From positions 207,894 through 271,893 of the forward strand of contig NZ_AUBP01000006.1 in assembly GCF_000429305.1 (NCBI RefSeq): a stretch of DNA of 64,000 nucleotides, given 5' to 3'. This DNA comes from Desulfovibrio inopinatus DSM 10711 (lineage in GTDB: Bacteria > Desulfobacterota > Desulfovibrionia > Desulfovibrionales > Desulfovibrionaceae). Position numbers and translations under genes: made by a program. A model generated the notes under the pieces. The model worked only from the letters and a program-made list of their open reading frames with translations. It did no database searches and had not been told where the DNA came from. This document shows, in pieces, positions 51,183 through 60,868 of this stretch. The stretch's first letter is position 1. Each line of letters begins with the position of its first letter.

Positions 51183-52184
51183 TTAAATAATTTCTGCGCC
51201 GCTCAGCACCATAACCAGCTTTTTAAAGACATCGGAATCGAATGCACCGGACATTTCATTGCGCATAACTCGCAATGCTTCAAACGGAGTGAGGGCTTCC
51301 CGATGTGGACGATTTGTGGTCAAAAGATCGTAGACATCGGCAATGGTGACCGCACGCACAGGTAAAGGGATAGCATTTCCCTGTAAACCGGCAGGAAAAC
51401 CACTGCCATCAAGCTTTTCATGATGAAAAAGGATACAGTTGGAGGCTAGAGACGACAACGATGTAGATGCACACAACGCCACCCCTCTGGCTGGATGCGT
51501 CTCATAAATTTCCCGCTCAGCCGGAGTGAACGGGCCGGGTTTATTCAAAATGGACGTATCAATAGAAGACTTCCCGATGTCATGCATCAAGGCACCGATG
51601 CTCGCCTGGACGAGATCTTTTTCTGGCAAATTGAAAGTCTGAAGAATCGCGTTTGAAAAGACAAAGACCTGAACGCTATGACTATACGTCTTGTAATCGT
51701 GGTCTATCAGCGTTGCGATATGCTTGATTGATCCTTCCCGTGTGAGAAATTCCGCACTTTTTTCGACAAATCCAGCAATACGGCCAAACATTCTTTCTGT
51801 AAGTCCAGTGGGAAGTTTTAACTCGAACACATCTTTCACAATATTGATGGATGCATTATAAAAAACGGACGAACGTTCATCAACAGGAATAGCTTCATCA
51901 ACAAGAATATCAGCTAAATTCGATTCAACATATCGTTCAAAGCAGGCTTTGTCTGAGCCACGAATATATATTTCCTGAACTCCGTAATCATGCAACCGCT
52001 GTCTATGCCGTTCTGTAAAACGTTCATTTTGTTTGGCATACAGAACATACCGCCCAGCCTGTTTAATATAAATTTCAAACTTCCCCATAGTCTTCGGGAA
52101 AATCATAAGGGGAGAGACTGGGTAATATAACTCTTGAAGTAATTGGCTTTTCATTGCAGACGCACCTGAGGACTGTAACGACAT
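51183..52184 (-). CDS. HD-GYP-type protein with GFP variant motif (paralogue)
   Basis: The protein has 333 residues of the same layout as the downstream gene (YIKQAGRYVLYAKQNERFT, HSVQVFVFSNA, LMHDIGKSSID). The last motif is HHEKLDGSGFPAG, with Phe replacing the Tyr of GYP. The HD metal residues are kept, so activity is possible. ATG 52184 has GAGG 5 bases upstream. The 120-bp gap to the next paralogue contains no gene. The tandem arrangement indicates local duplication. Confidence 0.87.
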   Translation of the reverse strand: MSLQSSGASAMKSQLLQELYYPVSPLMIFPKTMGKFEIYIKQAGRYVLYAKQNERFTERHRQRLHDYGVQEIYIRGSDKACFERYVESNLADILVDEAIPVDERSSVFYNASINIVKDVFELKLPTGLTERMFGRIAGFVEKSAEFLTREGSIKHIATLIDHDYKTYSHSVQVFVFSNAILQTFNLPEKDLVQASIGALMHDIGKSSIDTSILNKPGPFTPAEREIYETHPARGVALCASTSLSSLASNCILFHHEKLDGSGFPAGLQGNAIPLPVRAVTIADVYDLLTTNRPHREALTPFEALRVMRNEMSGAFDSDVFKKLVMVLSGAEII

Positions 52185-52278
52185 AAGAACCTCATGGGAA
52201 AGAGAGACAAAACAATTGCACGACGGCAATATTTCACCAAAGTGCTTCAAATCATTTTATTTACTAGCGAAGGAACAG

Positions 52279-53022
52279 TCATTCATCAAGCTTTTTTAAC
52301 ACAGCGATGCCTGTTGCTTCTTTTTCCAAGGAAACGACGCTTGAAAAGCGATCTAATTCGACACCAATATTGAAGTCAGATTCATTATATAGAGCCGAAT
52401 CACCCCAAAATCGTTCCGCAGATTCAGACCCTCGTAAAAAACGAACCAGTGCATCCATGACATTGGGAAATGTTTCCAACTCATTTTTTAAATACATAGC
52501 GCACATGGCGTCTTCCGGACTATGTGTTCCACCAAGCCCCCCTGCCGGTATAAGTGTCACCGAGTCGACGCCCGCACCGTGCAGCCAACGCACGGTCGCC
52601 CCCATATTGACGAATCCGCATGTCAAAATGATGTCACATTGTTCATTTTCGACCATTTCAGTCATAATTACGGAACCCGACAAGGTGGAAAGAACGACGG
52701 TTTTTCCATTAAAACCCATTTCTCCACATTGCATCACTGCATGCGGAGAATTCGGCAGATCAAAAGCTTGATGTGATATCGCCTCATCGGCAGATTCCCC
52801 GACCAAAAGCCAATCGGGGTTAGCCTTGCGTAACGTCAAAGCCTGCGCAGGATCGGCAACGGCAAGTACACGTGCCGCTCCACGTTCGAGTACCGTCACC
52901 GCCGTTGTGGATGCATTGAACACATCAACAACGACCGCCACACCTGTGGCCATCTTTGCCCCTGTCATGCCATGACGTATCGTAATCTGCATCGATTTCT
53001 CTTCTGGGTTTGATTTTTGCAT
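52279..53022 (-). CDS. ComB-like 2-phosphosulfolactate phosphatase family protein
   Basis: About 247 residues. AVVVDVFNASTTAVTVLERGA and VLAVADPAQAL match the ComB opening, with TVVLSTLSGSVIM and LIPAGGLGGTHSPEDAMCA further on. ComB removes phosphate from 2-phosphosulfolactate in coenzyme M synthesis, but many bacterial members have unknown substrates. In V-D-V-F-N the Asp is kept while the usual Arg is Asn. The start is uncertain: ATG 53022 or ATG 52992, neither with a strong ribosome site. Confidence 0.75.
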   Translation of the reverse strand: MQKSNPEEKSMQITIRHGMTGAKMATGVAVVVDVFNASTTAVTVLERGAARVLAVADPAQALTLRKANPDWLLVGESADEAISHQAFDLPNSPHAVMQCGEMGFNGKTVVLSTLSGSVIMTEMVENEQCDIILTCGFVNMGATVRWLHGAGVDSVTLIPAGGLGGTHSPEDAMCAMYLKNELETFPNVMDALVRFLRGSESAERFWGDSALYNESDFNIGVELDRFSSVVSLEKEATGIAVLKKLDE

Positions 53023-53121
53023 GATATATTCTACACGACGACTCAAGCAGGCCTTGCCCGAAAGACAGAAGCGTCCTATGATGTCATCATTATATCGTCA
53101 ACGCTTGTCTGGATATTGCGT

Positions 53122-53379
53122 ATGCGTACCGATACTTCGTTAACTCCACAGACTCCGGCTGAAACAGGCCGGCATCCCGATGCGGTGACATCCATGTTAA
53201 TCCGCATGCGCCAAATCATCGAACTCGATCGCAGTTGCTATCCCGGTCGCTGTCAGATGGGCAGGCCACGCCGGCCACGTCATCGTGACCTTATGATTCG
53301 TCCCCATCTTTCCTCGCGCCGCATGCAATTCGCCCCCCCTGAGGAGCTCGCCGGTACTCTTGTCAACGCCTTAAGCTGA
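53122..53379 (+). CDS. Hypothetical Arg-rich small protein
   Basis: The frame has 85 residues, is not recognised, and shows coding-like codon use in its second half. SMLIRMRQIIELDR is followed by SCYPGRCQMGRPRRPRHRD and a hydrophobic-ended tail (ELAGTLVNALS). The two cysteines and many arginines suggest a nucleic-acid- or metal-binding peptide, but this is a guess. There is no clear ribosome site, and it lies 130 bp before proB. Confidence 0.4.
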   Translation: MRTDTSLTPQTPAETGRHPDAVTSMLIRMRQIIELDRSCYPGRCQMGRPRRPRHRDLMIRPHLSSRRMQFAPPEELAGTLVNALS

Positions 53380-53508
53380 CAACACACCACATCTTATTAT
53401 TTGTTCGGCTTTTCTCCGAGAGACTTTACCCTCAAAACGCGATCACCTATTGATCACCGTCGCCCGATCCGTCATGCAACGGCCCAACCCGAGCCAACAG
53501 GAAACACC

Positions 53509-54675
53509 ATGACTCAGCCGCAGGAACTCACCGATACTCAATTCGAACAACGTCAAAAAGATATCAATAATGCCAAGCGTATTGTTGTCAAAATTGGCAG
53601 CGCCGTTTTGACCGGTCAAAACGGTCTGGATACGTCCGTCATCGCGCACCTTGCCGACCAGCTTTCAGCTCTTGTCAAAACGGGCCGGGAATTTGTTCTT
53701 GTCTCCAGCGGGGCGGTGGCAGCTGGCCGTGGATTACTTGCCCAGGTCGCTCCCGGTCGGGATATCCCCGATCGACAAGCATCCTCGGCCATTGGGCAAA
53801 GTCGACTGATGCGGGTCTATGATGAATGCCTCGGCCATTACGGCATTGTCACCGCGCAGGTACTCGTTACTCGATCCGATCTTGAAGAGCGCGGCCGCTA
53901 CCTCAACGTTCGTAATACACTCCGCACCCTTCTCAATTGGGGAGCCATTCCCATCGTGAATGAGAACGATACAGTAGGCATTCATGAACTTGTCTATGGG
54001 GATAATGACTGTCTGTCCGCACTATTACTTAATGTTATCGGTGCCGACTTACTCATCAACATGACGTCGGCCGACGGGGTGTTTGAAACCAATCCCGACA
54101 CCGATCCCAATGCCCGCTGTCTAACGCACATTTCCGATATCGCCGAGATTGATATCGACACCATGTGCAGTGGAAAAACAAACGTCGGATCAGGTGGGAT
54201 GTATTCCAAGCTCTTGGCCGCACGACGCGCCGCGCAACTCAGTGTGCCAACATTGATTCTTTCAGGGAAAAAACGGGGAGCACTGACACGAGCATTTGCC
54301 GGTGAACCCGTAGGCACATGGATCGTCCCGGAATCTAAAGCTATCTCTCGACGAAAATTCTGGCTCGCGTACAACATCGAACCCAAAGGAATGATCACGA
54401 TTGATGACGGAGCAGTCAATGCCCTCCAAAATCGTGGAAAATCGTTGCTTCCTATCGGCATTACAATGATCGAAGGAGAATTCGATGAAGGAGACCTAAT
54501 TCGCTTGATCGATAAAGACAGAGAGCAAATCGGCGTCGGGCTGTCCAATTATGGCAGAGACGAGCTCGAACGTATTAAAGGACTCCACTCTGAGGATATC
54601 GAAACAGCCCTTGGACATGTCCCCTATGCTGAAGCCGTGCACCGGGACAATATGCTCCTCGATGCAGCGGTCTAA
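53509..54675 (+). CDS. proB: Glutamate 5-kinase
   Basis: The protein has 388 residues. The amino-acid kinase domain begins RIVVKIGSAVLTG, with LVSSGAVAAGRGLL, PIVNENDTVG and GSGGMYSKLLAARRA. The C-terminal PUA domain (about 290-375) has GMITIDDGAVNALQNRGKSL. It phosphorylates L-glutamate in the first step of proline synthesis. ATG 53509 has AGGA about 7 bases upstream. ProA is not adjacent. Confidence 0.95.
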   Translation: MTQPQELTDTQFEQRQKDINNAKRIVVKIGSAVLTGQNGLDTSVIAHLADQLSALVKTGREFVLVSSGAVAAGRGLLAQVAPGRDIPDRQASSAIGQSRLMRVYDECLGHYGIVTAQVLVTRSDLEERGRYLNVRNTLRTLLNWGAIPIVNENDTVGIHELVYGDNDCLSALLLNVIGADLLINMTSADGVFETNPDTDPNARCLTHISDIAEIDIDTMCSGKTNVGSGGMYSKLLAARRAAQLSVPTLILSGKKRGALTRAFAGEPVGTWIVPESKAISRRKFWLAYNIEPKGMITIDDGAVNALQNRGKSLLPIGITMIEGEFDEGDLIRLIDKDREQIGVGLSNYGRDELERIKGLHSEDIETALGHVPYAEAVHRDNMLLDAAV

Positions 54676-55317
54676 AACGATTGTACACCTGTATTCGACC
54701 AGGATGAGAACCCAAAACACAACGTTCTCTTCCTGGTCGAACACTCTTATCAACAATTCTTCTCTCTGATTTTTTCAAATTCTTTTGTACAATCGTACGC
54801 TATTCCCCGTATGAACGCATGCACAAGGTACATACTTTGTACCAAGGATAAGGCTCGTTTTTTTCACGATTCACGTGTCACGATACCTCGTGTCATAGTA
54901 AATTTGTCATACGTTGTTCCGAATTCTTTTCAAAAGAGAACCACACTTCATGTTGAAAGAGGTTTTCACCTTCGACATTCTGCATACACGAGAACAAACG
55001 ATGAAAATATGTCATATGATTGACTTCATATGTGCATACTCCGACTTGTCGAAGTAAACGATGAGGTGGTATCATTTCTCCCTCCCATTTCAAATGTGCT
55101 GTTGAAAAGTCGCCCTCTGTGCAAAGGTCGCCCTATTTTGCTGACATGCGGTTTTACTTGCCTTTTGGCGTGGCACGAGGCAGTAGTAAAAGACTTTTAT
55201 GGGGTTGAAATTCATCCGGACAACCGTGGTGGGGAGTTGTTTCGGAATTATTGTTGCTGTGTGTATATCGCTCTTCCGCTATATCGTACCTATGATTCAG
55301 GCAAGGCGTAAGGTTCT
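54676..55317. other. Intergenic region between proB and the CoA-dehydratase activase
   Basis: About 640 bases with no convincing gene. It holds the proB terminator (54694-54741), the palindrome GGTACA-N5-TGTACC (54827-54843), a direct repeat of GTCGCCCT near 55108 and 55128, and AAGG before the next ATG. Two short frames (54811-55023, 55030-55311) lack family resemblance. Confidence 0.5.
54694..54741 (+). terminator. Terminator-like hairpin after proB
   Basis: TTCGACCAGGATGAGAAC (54694-54711) pairs with GTTCTCTTCCTGGTCGAA (54724-54741) with one mismatch, 19 bp past the proB stop. Only a weak T-rich tail follows. Confidence 0.72.
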
Positions 55318-58300
55318 ATGGAAGCGTTGGGTATTTGCGTAGGCGCGTCCTCCGTGAGTGCGGCTATTGTCCAAGAATTAGACGATGGACCGAAAGTGTT
55401 GCGTGGCATCTCGCGCCCCCATGGGGGAGATGTCGCGCCGGTCGTGTCTGCTGTTATTCACGAACTGAGCCAATCCCACAATATCGCGGCAGCCCACTGT
55501 GCAGTCACAGGTCGAAGGTTTCGACGATTATTACGCCTTACTTCGCTCAGTGAACCCGAAGCAGTCGAACGCGCTGCTTCCTGCCTGTTCCCTGCAACCG
55601 ATCCCATACACACCATCATTAGTGCAGGTGGAGAGACATTTGTCATCTATCGCCTCGATCAGCATGGCCGAATCATCGACATTTTGACCGGCAACAAATG
55701 TGCGTCGGGTACAGGCGAATTCCTTCTCCAACAGCTCGGACGCATGGGATTATGCCTTGATGATCTCAAAACATTCCAAGGCCATGTCGAGCCTCACCCG
55801 GTTTCGGGCCGTTGCTCGGTATTCTGTAAATCCGATTGTACCCATGCATTGAATAAAGGTGTCGATCGCCAAGCCGTTGTCGCAGGCTTGGCCCGCATGA
55901 TGGCGGGAAAATGCCTGGAACTCTTCAAAACCATCCCCAAGAACCGAGCCGCCCTTATCGGGGGATGCTCACGCAATCGCTTCATGGTAGAAGCCTTACA
56001 CGAATCCATCGATCAACTTGTTCTTCCGGATGATGCGCCATGGTTCGAAGCGGTCGGTGCGGCGCTCTGGGCTCTTGAGCACAAGCCTGGCACACTCGCC
56101 GCAGCCGGAGAACTATTTCGGCCCAAAACGTCGAGCTTTTCCACCTTGCCCCCATTACAACAGGCGATGCCCCGTGTGACGTACGCATCACGCCCGCACG
56201 TCACACTCCAGGACGGTGACGCCTGCCTTGTCGGGCTGGATGTCGGTTCTACGACCACCAAAGGTGTTGTCATCAGTCTGGTCGATGCCAGTATTGCCGC
56301 TGGAGTGTACCTCCGGACCAAGGGGGATCCTGTTGCCGCCGCAAGACAGGTCTACACAGAATTGAGCCAACAGATCGACGCCGATATCGACATTATTGGA
56401 CTCGGTGTCACGGGATCGGGACGCACGATTGCCGGACTGCACGCGAATACCCCGGCCGTCATCAATGAAATTGTGGCTCATGCCACGGCAGCCGTACATT
56501 TTGATCCCGATGTCGACACAATTTTCGAAATCGGCGGACAGGATGCGAAATACACGCATATCGTTCACGGCGTTCCATGCGATTATGCCATGAACGAAGC
56601 CTGTAGCGCTGGCACAGGATCGTTTCTCGAAGAGGCTGCCCGCGAAACCCTCGGGGTCGATGTCACCACAATCGCCGACATGGCACTGGCAGGGCTGACG
56701 CCTCCCAATTTTAATGATCAGTGCGCCGCCTTCATTTCCTCAGACATCAAACTGGCGACGCAAGAAGGCATGGTACTCGACGATATCATGGCCGGATTGG
56801 TCTATTCCGTCGCCATGAACTACACCAACCGGGTCAAAGGAAATCGTCCAGTTGGCAAAAAGATTTTTATGCAGGGTGGTGTCTGCTACAATCGCGCCGT
56901 CCCTGCAGCCATGGCCGCGTTGATTGGAAAAGATATCGTCGTTCCACCCGACCCCGGTCTTATGGGTGCTTTCGGGGTCGCTCTGGAAACGGCCAAGCGT
57001 ATGAAACTTGGTCTGGTGCCGCGAGGCCGGTTCCATCTTCAAGAACTCGCGGAGCGCGACACTCGACGCAAACCATCATTTATTTGTCCCGGCGGTCCCG
57101 AAGGCTGTGACCGTAAATGTGAAATCGCACGTATTGAAATAGCCGGTACGACGCACCCTTTCGGTGGAATTTGCAATCGCTATGACAACACCGTCGCCAA
57201 AGCAACCAACGATGCAAGTCGACTCGATACCATCCGTCAACGTCACCGATTTCTCACCCACATGCTTGCTCCAGAGGACAACCGCCCGACCGTTGGCATG
57301 AATCGCAGCTATCTCACCCATTCGTTTCTCCCATTTTTTACTGCCTTCTTCGACCATCTCGGCTACCGGCTCGTACTCCCGGAAGCCTGCGACTCGCAGG
57401 GCGTGGACGCACGCGGTTCCGCAATATGTTTCCCCGGAGAACTTGCACACGGATTTATGGCAAACCTCCTGCGTCAACGCCCCGATATTCTTTTCCTTCC
57501 TCATATCAAAGGCATTCCGACCACGGCACACACAGAACGCGCCTGCACGTGCGTTTTAGTCCAGGGAGAACCGTACTACCTGCGAAGTGCCTTTCCGGAT
57601 TTACGACAGTCTCACCACAAAATTTTGACTCCTGTTCTCGATTTCTCCGGCGGTTTTCAAGCCGAATCGTCCACCCTCACCAATCTCGCGAGACAACTCG
57701 GCGCGAAACCAAGCCAAGCACAAGCTGCTTTTGATGCAGCCTGCCAGGCACAAACACAATTCAGCGAAAACCTCTTTACGCTTGGGCGCCCCATTCTTGA
57801 GGGACTCGCCCCCAACAAAGCGCACGAAACGCCCCCTTGCGACGACTTCGGCATCGTGCTTTTCGGGCGCCCGTACAATGCGTTTGCCCCGGAAGCGAAT
57901 AAAGGGATTCCCGATAAATTCGCCATGCGCGGCGTACCTATTATCGGCGTGGACATGCTTCCCCTGCATGAAACCAGCCTCCCCGAAAACATGAATATGT
58001 ATTGGGGAACTGGACAAACACTTCTCCGAGCCGCCCAGTATACCGCCGCCCACCCGAATCTCTATCCTGTTTACATTACAAACTTTTCATGCGGACCAGA
58101 TTCTTTTCTCGTGAGTTATTTTCGAGACATCATGGGGAGCAAGCCTTCCCTTGTTCTTGAACTGGACAACCACACGGCCGATGCCGGTATTGAAACCCGC
58201 ATTGAAGCGTTTCTCGACATCATTGCCGCAACACGTCGATTGTCTGCAACACAACATAACCAAGCCGTCAGCGTACCACGCCGATTTCATCCGGCTCGTA

Positions 58301-59631
58301 TCGATCGGCATGGCAAAACTGCAGCTATCCTCACCACCTCAGGGGATGTCGTCCCACTCCATGATTCCCGCGTGCGGGTTGTTTTTCCCAGTATGAACCC
58401 CTACAGCTCGCCTTTGGCCGCAGCCGGCATGGCACGCGCCAATGTTGCTGGCGTCGCCTTGCCTCCTGCCGATGAACGTATTCTCAAACTCGGCAGAGGC
58501 AACAGTTCATGTAAAGAATGTCTCCCGCTTCAGCTTACCGCAGGATCACTCCTCGAGTATGCGCGCACTCGGCCTGCAGACGAAATTACCGCTTATTTTA
58601 TGCCCAGTGCCTGCGGACCGTGCCGTTTTGGGCAATATCATGTTTTTATGTCGCGCCTTATTGAACATCATGCCATCCCGAACCTTGCCGTTCTTTCCCC
58701 CACCCCGGCGAATGGCTATCTTGGGCTCGGGAACACGCTGACCCTGGCAATCTGGCAGGCGATCATCATCGGTGACCGCTTCAGCCAAATGCGAAATGCT
58801 CTTCTCGCGGCAGCCGTCGATGTACCGACAGCACTCACCCTACTCGACGAACGATTTGAACAAACACGCCGTTCCATGGCGAAAAGTTGGAAGGAAACGG
58901 CCATTTCACTCGCTGAAACAGCCGAACAATTCAGCGCTATCCCTTTACATACTCCGCTGGAGAAGTTACCTCATATCGCCTTAGTCGGAGAAATTTTTGT
59001 TCGCCACGACCCTATCGCTTTACAACGCATCGTTGAACGACTCGCCGAACAAGGGTTCGTGGTCCGCACGGCTCCCATTGCCGAGTGGATTAAATATACA
59101 GACTGGCTCATCGGTTCGCGCACCGACGGCGCTCCGAATCTCGGATTTTCTTTACGCCGATTGGCCAAGACATATTATGATCGGTGTGTACGTCGGCTGC
59201 TTTCTCGTTCAGGACTCATCGACACGACCACACCGAAAACAGCTGATATCGTCAAGGCTGGCAGTCGCCATCTTTCTCCTCAGCTTACCGGCGAGGCTAT
59301 CCTGACTGTCGGCTCGGCATTTCATGACATTCTTAAACCGGCTAGTGGTATTATTTCTATCGGGCCCTTTGGTTGCATGCCGTCCCGATTGTCCGAAGCG
59401 ATTTTATCTCGAACCTTCACTGCCGATGAACTTGACCATGTGACATCTCAAAACGGAAATAGACGCATTCTCACCCCTGGAGAACCTCTCCCTTTTCTTG
59501 CTATCGAGACAGACGGTTCACCGTTTCCTCAAATTATAGAAGCACGGCTCGAGGCATTTTGCCTCCGGGCTAGCCGGCTCCACAGGCGGATGCGCCAACA
59601 CCGCCCCAAGACGCAGAAAGAGGTTGTATGA
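55318..59631 (+). CDS. Giant acyl-CoA dehydratase activase-related protein (two ASKHA domains plus DUF2229)
   Basis: The protein has 1437 residues. Two BcrAD/BadFG (ASKHA) ATPase domains lie at about 1-265 and 300-560. The second has intact GLDVGSTTTKGVV, GSGRTIAGL, GGQDAKYTH and NEACSAGTGSFLEEAA with the cluster-binding Cys; the first opens with degenerate GICVGASSVSAAIV but keeps NKCASGTGEFLLQQL. A DUF2229 region follows (about 650-860) with RPDILFLPHIKGI. A Cys-rich C-terminal block (NSSCKECLPLQL, ACGPCRFGQYHVF) resembles dehydratase subunits. Such proteins use ATP to deliver low-potential electrons to 2-hydroxyacyl-CoA dehydratase or benzoyl-CoA reductase-like partners. AAGG precedes ATG, and the gene overlaps the next by 4 bases. 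Confidence 0.88.
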   Translation: MEALGICVGASSVSAAIVQELDDGPKVLRGISRPHGGDVAPVVSAVIHELSQSHNIAAAHCAVTGRRFRRLLRLTSLSEPEAVERAASCLFPATDPIHTIISAGGETFVIYRLDQHGRIIDILTGNKCASGTGEFLLQQLGRMGLCLDDLKTFQGHVEPHPVSGRCSVFCKSDCTHALNKGVDRQAVVAGLARMMAGKCLELFKTIPKNRAALIGGCSRNRFMVEALHESIDQLVLPDDAPWFEAVGAALWALEHKPGTLAAAGELFRPKTSSFSTLPPLQQAMPRVTYASRPHVTLQDGDACLVGLDVGSTTTKGVVISLVDASIAAGVYLRTKGDPVAAARQVYTELSQQIDADIDIIGLGVTGSGRTIAGLHANTPAVINEIVAHATAAVHFDPDVDTIFEIGGQDAKYTHIVHGVPCDYAMNEACSAGTGSFLEEAARETLGVDVTTIADMALAGLTPPNFNDQCAAFISSDIKLATQEGMVLDDIMAGLVYSVAMNYTNRVKGNRPVGKKIFMQGGVCYNRAVPAAMAALIGKDIVVPPDPGLMGAFGVALETAKRMKLGLVPRGRFHLQELAERDTRRKPSFICPGGPEGCDRKCEIARIEIAGTTHPFGGICNRYDNTVAKATNDASRLDTIRQRHRFLTHMLAPEDNRPTVGMNRSYLTHSFLPFFTAFFDHLGYRLVLPEACDSQGVDARGSAICFPGELAHGFMANLLRQRPDILFLPHIKGIPTTAHTERACTCVLVQGEPYYLRSAFPDLRQSHHKILTPVLDFSGGFQAESSTLTNLARQLGAKPSQAQAAFDAACQAQTQFSENLFTLGRPILEGLAPNKAHETPPCDDFGIVLFGRPYNAFAPEANKGIPDKFAMRGVPIIGVDMLPLHETSLPENMNMYWGTGQTLLRAAQYTAAHPNLYPVYITNFSCGPDSFLVSYFRDIMGSKPSLVLELDNHTADAGIETRIEAFLDIIAATRRLSATQHNQAVSVPRRFHPARIDRHGKTAAILTTSGDVVPLHDSRVRVVFPSMNPYSSPLAAAGMARANVAGVALPPADERILKLGRGNSSCKECLPLQLTAGSLLEYARTRPADEITAYFMPSACGPCRFGQYHVFMSRLIEHHAIPNLAVLSPTPANGYLGLGNTLTLAIWQAIIIGDRFSQMRNALLAAAVDVPTALTLLDERFEQTRRSMAKSWKETAISLAETAEQFSAIPLHTPLEKLPHIALVGEIFVRHDPIALQRIVERLAEQGFVVRTAPIAEWIKYTDWLIGSRTDGAPNLGFSLRRLAKTYYDRCVRRLLSRSGLIDTTTPKTADIVKAGSRHLSPQLTGEAILTVGSAFHDILKPASGIISIGPFGCMPSRLSEAILSRTFTADELDHVTSQNGNRRILTPGEPLPFLAIETDGSPFPQIIEARLEAFCLRASRLHRRMRQHRPKTQKEVV

Positions 59632-60722
59632 ACAGACTCAAACAGATCACAATCCGTGGATTCAAAAGTCTCAGGCAGGTGAATCAACTCAAACTTGATG
59701 ATGTCAATATCCTCATTGGCCCCAATGGATCGGGAAAATCCAACTTCATCGACTTTTTTAAAATGCTCAACTGGATGACGAGTGGCAAGGGGAACCTTCA
59801 AACCTTTGTCAACAAATCGGGCGGTGCGCATTCCCTGCTTTTTGATGGACCGAAAACAAGCAAATCCATCGAAGCACACTTGCTTTTTGCCAGTGACCAG
59901 GGGGAGAACGAATACCATATCAAGCTCAAACAAGGCCCGCAGGATAGTCTCGTTTTTGAAGAGGAAAAATACCGTTATTCAAGTGCCCGCTTCGAAGGCA
60001 AAGCCGAATGGACAAACCTTGGCTTCAATCATCGGGAACTCCAATTGCTCGGACGCACCGATCCCACGGCTCGTTATGTATTGGGCGCACTCCGGAAATT
60101 CGTGGTCTATCAATTTCACAACACCTCGGATACCGCCCGCATGCGAAACCGTTGGAACATGGAAGACGACAGTTTCCTCAAACGCGACGGCGCCAATATC
60201 GCCCCATTTCTTTATAGACTTAAACGTCAGCGCAAGGGACATTACGAGCGTATCCGCGATTGCATACGGCGCTGCCTTCCCTTTTTCGACGATTTTTTTC
60301 TTGATCCGGATGGAGATTCCATCGGGCTTCGCTGGCGAGAAAAGGAATCCGGCTATATATTGGGACCGCATCAGGCTTCAGACGGCATGCTTCGCACCGT
60401 CTGTCTCGCGACGCTCTTCCTGCAGCCCGAAGAATGGCTTCCTTCGGTTATGATTATTGACGAACCCGAAATGGGCTTGCATCCATTTGCCATCAATACA
60501 GTAATCGATCTCATCAAAGAGGTGTCGATCAATACGCAAATCATTATCGCCACCCAATCACCGTCATTTGTCGATCGCTTCGATGCAGACCAACTCATTA
60601 CGGCCCAACGCAAAGACCGCGAAACCGAATTCGATCGACTCGACATGAATCATCTGCAACATTGGATGCATACTTATAATAGCGTCAACGCCTGGTTGGA
60701 TTATTACGAAATCGATGACTGA
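59628..60722 (+). CDS. AAA ATPase of the RecF/OLD-like (AAA_21) type
   Basis: The protein has 364 residues. It begins with LKQITIRGFKSLRQV and Walker A LIGPNGSGKSNFIDF. The C-terminal half has the signature-like ASDGMLRTVCLATLF, Walker B VMIIDEPEMGLHP and the H-loop IIATQSPSFVDRF. No TOPRIM domain follows, so it is not a full OLD nuclease, and the DUF4276/DUF4435 partner often seen next to it is absent. Its start overlaps the activase stop (ATGA), an unusual coupling. It may act in DNA repair or phage defence, or may assist the activase; the sequence does not decide. Confidence 0.85.
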   Translation: MNRLKQITIRGFKSLRQVNQLKLDDVNILIGPNGSGKSNFIDFFKMLNWMTSGKGNLQTFVNKSGGAHSLLFDGPKTSKSIEAHLLFASDQGENEYHIKLKQGPQDSLVFEEEKYRYSSARFEGKAEWTNLGFNHRELQLLGRTDPTARYVLGALRKFVVYQFHNTSDTARMRNRWNMEDDSFLKRDGANIAPFLYRLKRQRKGHYERIRDCIRRCLPFFDDFFLDPDGDSIGLRWREKESGYILGPHQASDGMLRTVCLATLFLQPEEWLPSVMIIDEPEMGLHPFAINTVIDLIKEVSINTQIIIATQSPSFVDRFDADQLITAQRKDRETEFDRLDMNHLQHWMHTYNSVNAWLDYYEIDD

Positions 60723-60868
60723 CGTCCGCAGTCAAAAGACGCCAGAAACGTTCCGGGCGGAGCACACACGAAACGAAATGATGATTTCTTAAGGCGATTT
60801 TGCCCTTCGCCTTGCGGCATCACGGGGATTTCTATACAAGCCAAGACAGGAAGAAGGTGCAATTCACC

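Noticed and set aside
55030..55311. 93-codon plus-strand frame before the activase
   Set aside because: No ribosome site, low-complexity Cys/Leu content and no family resemblance; treated as noncoding.
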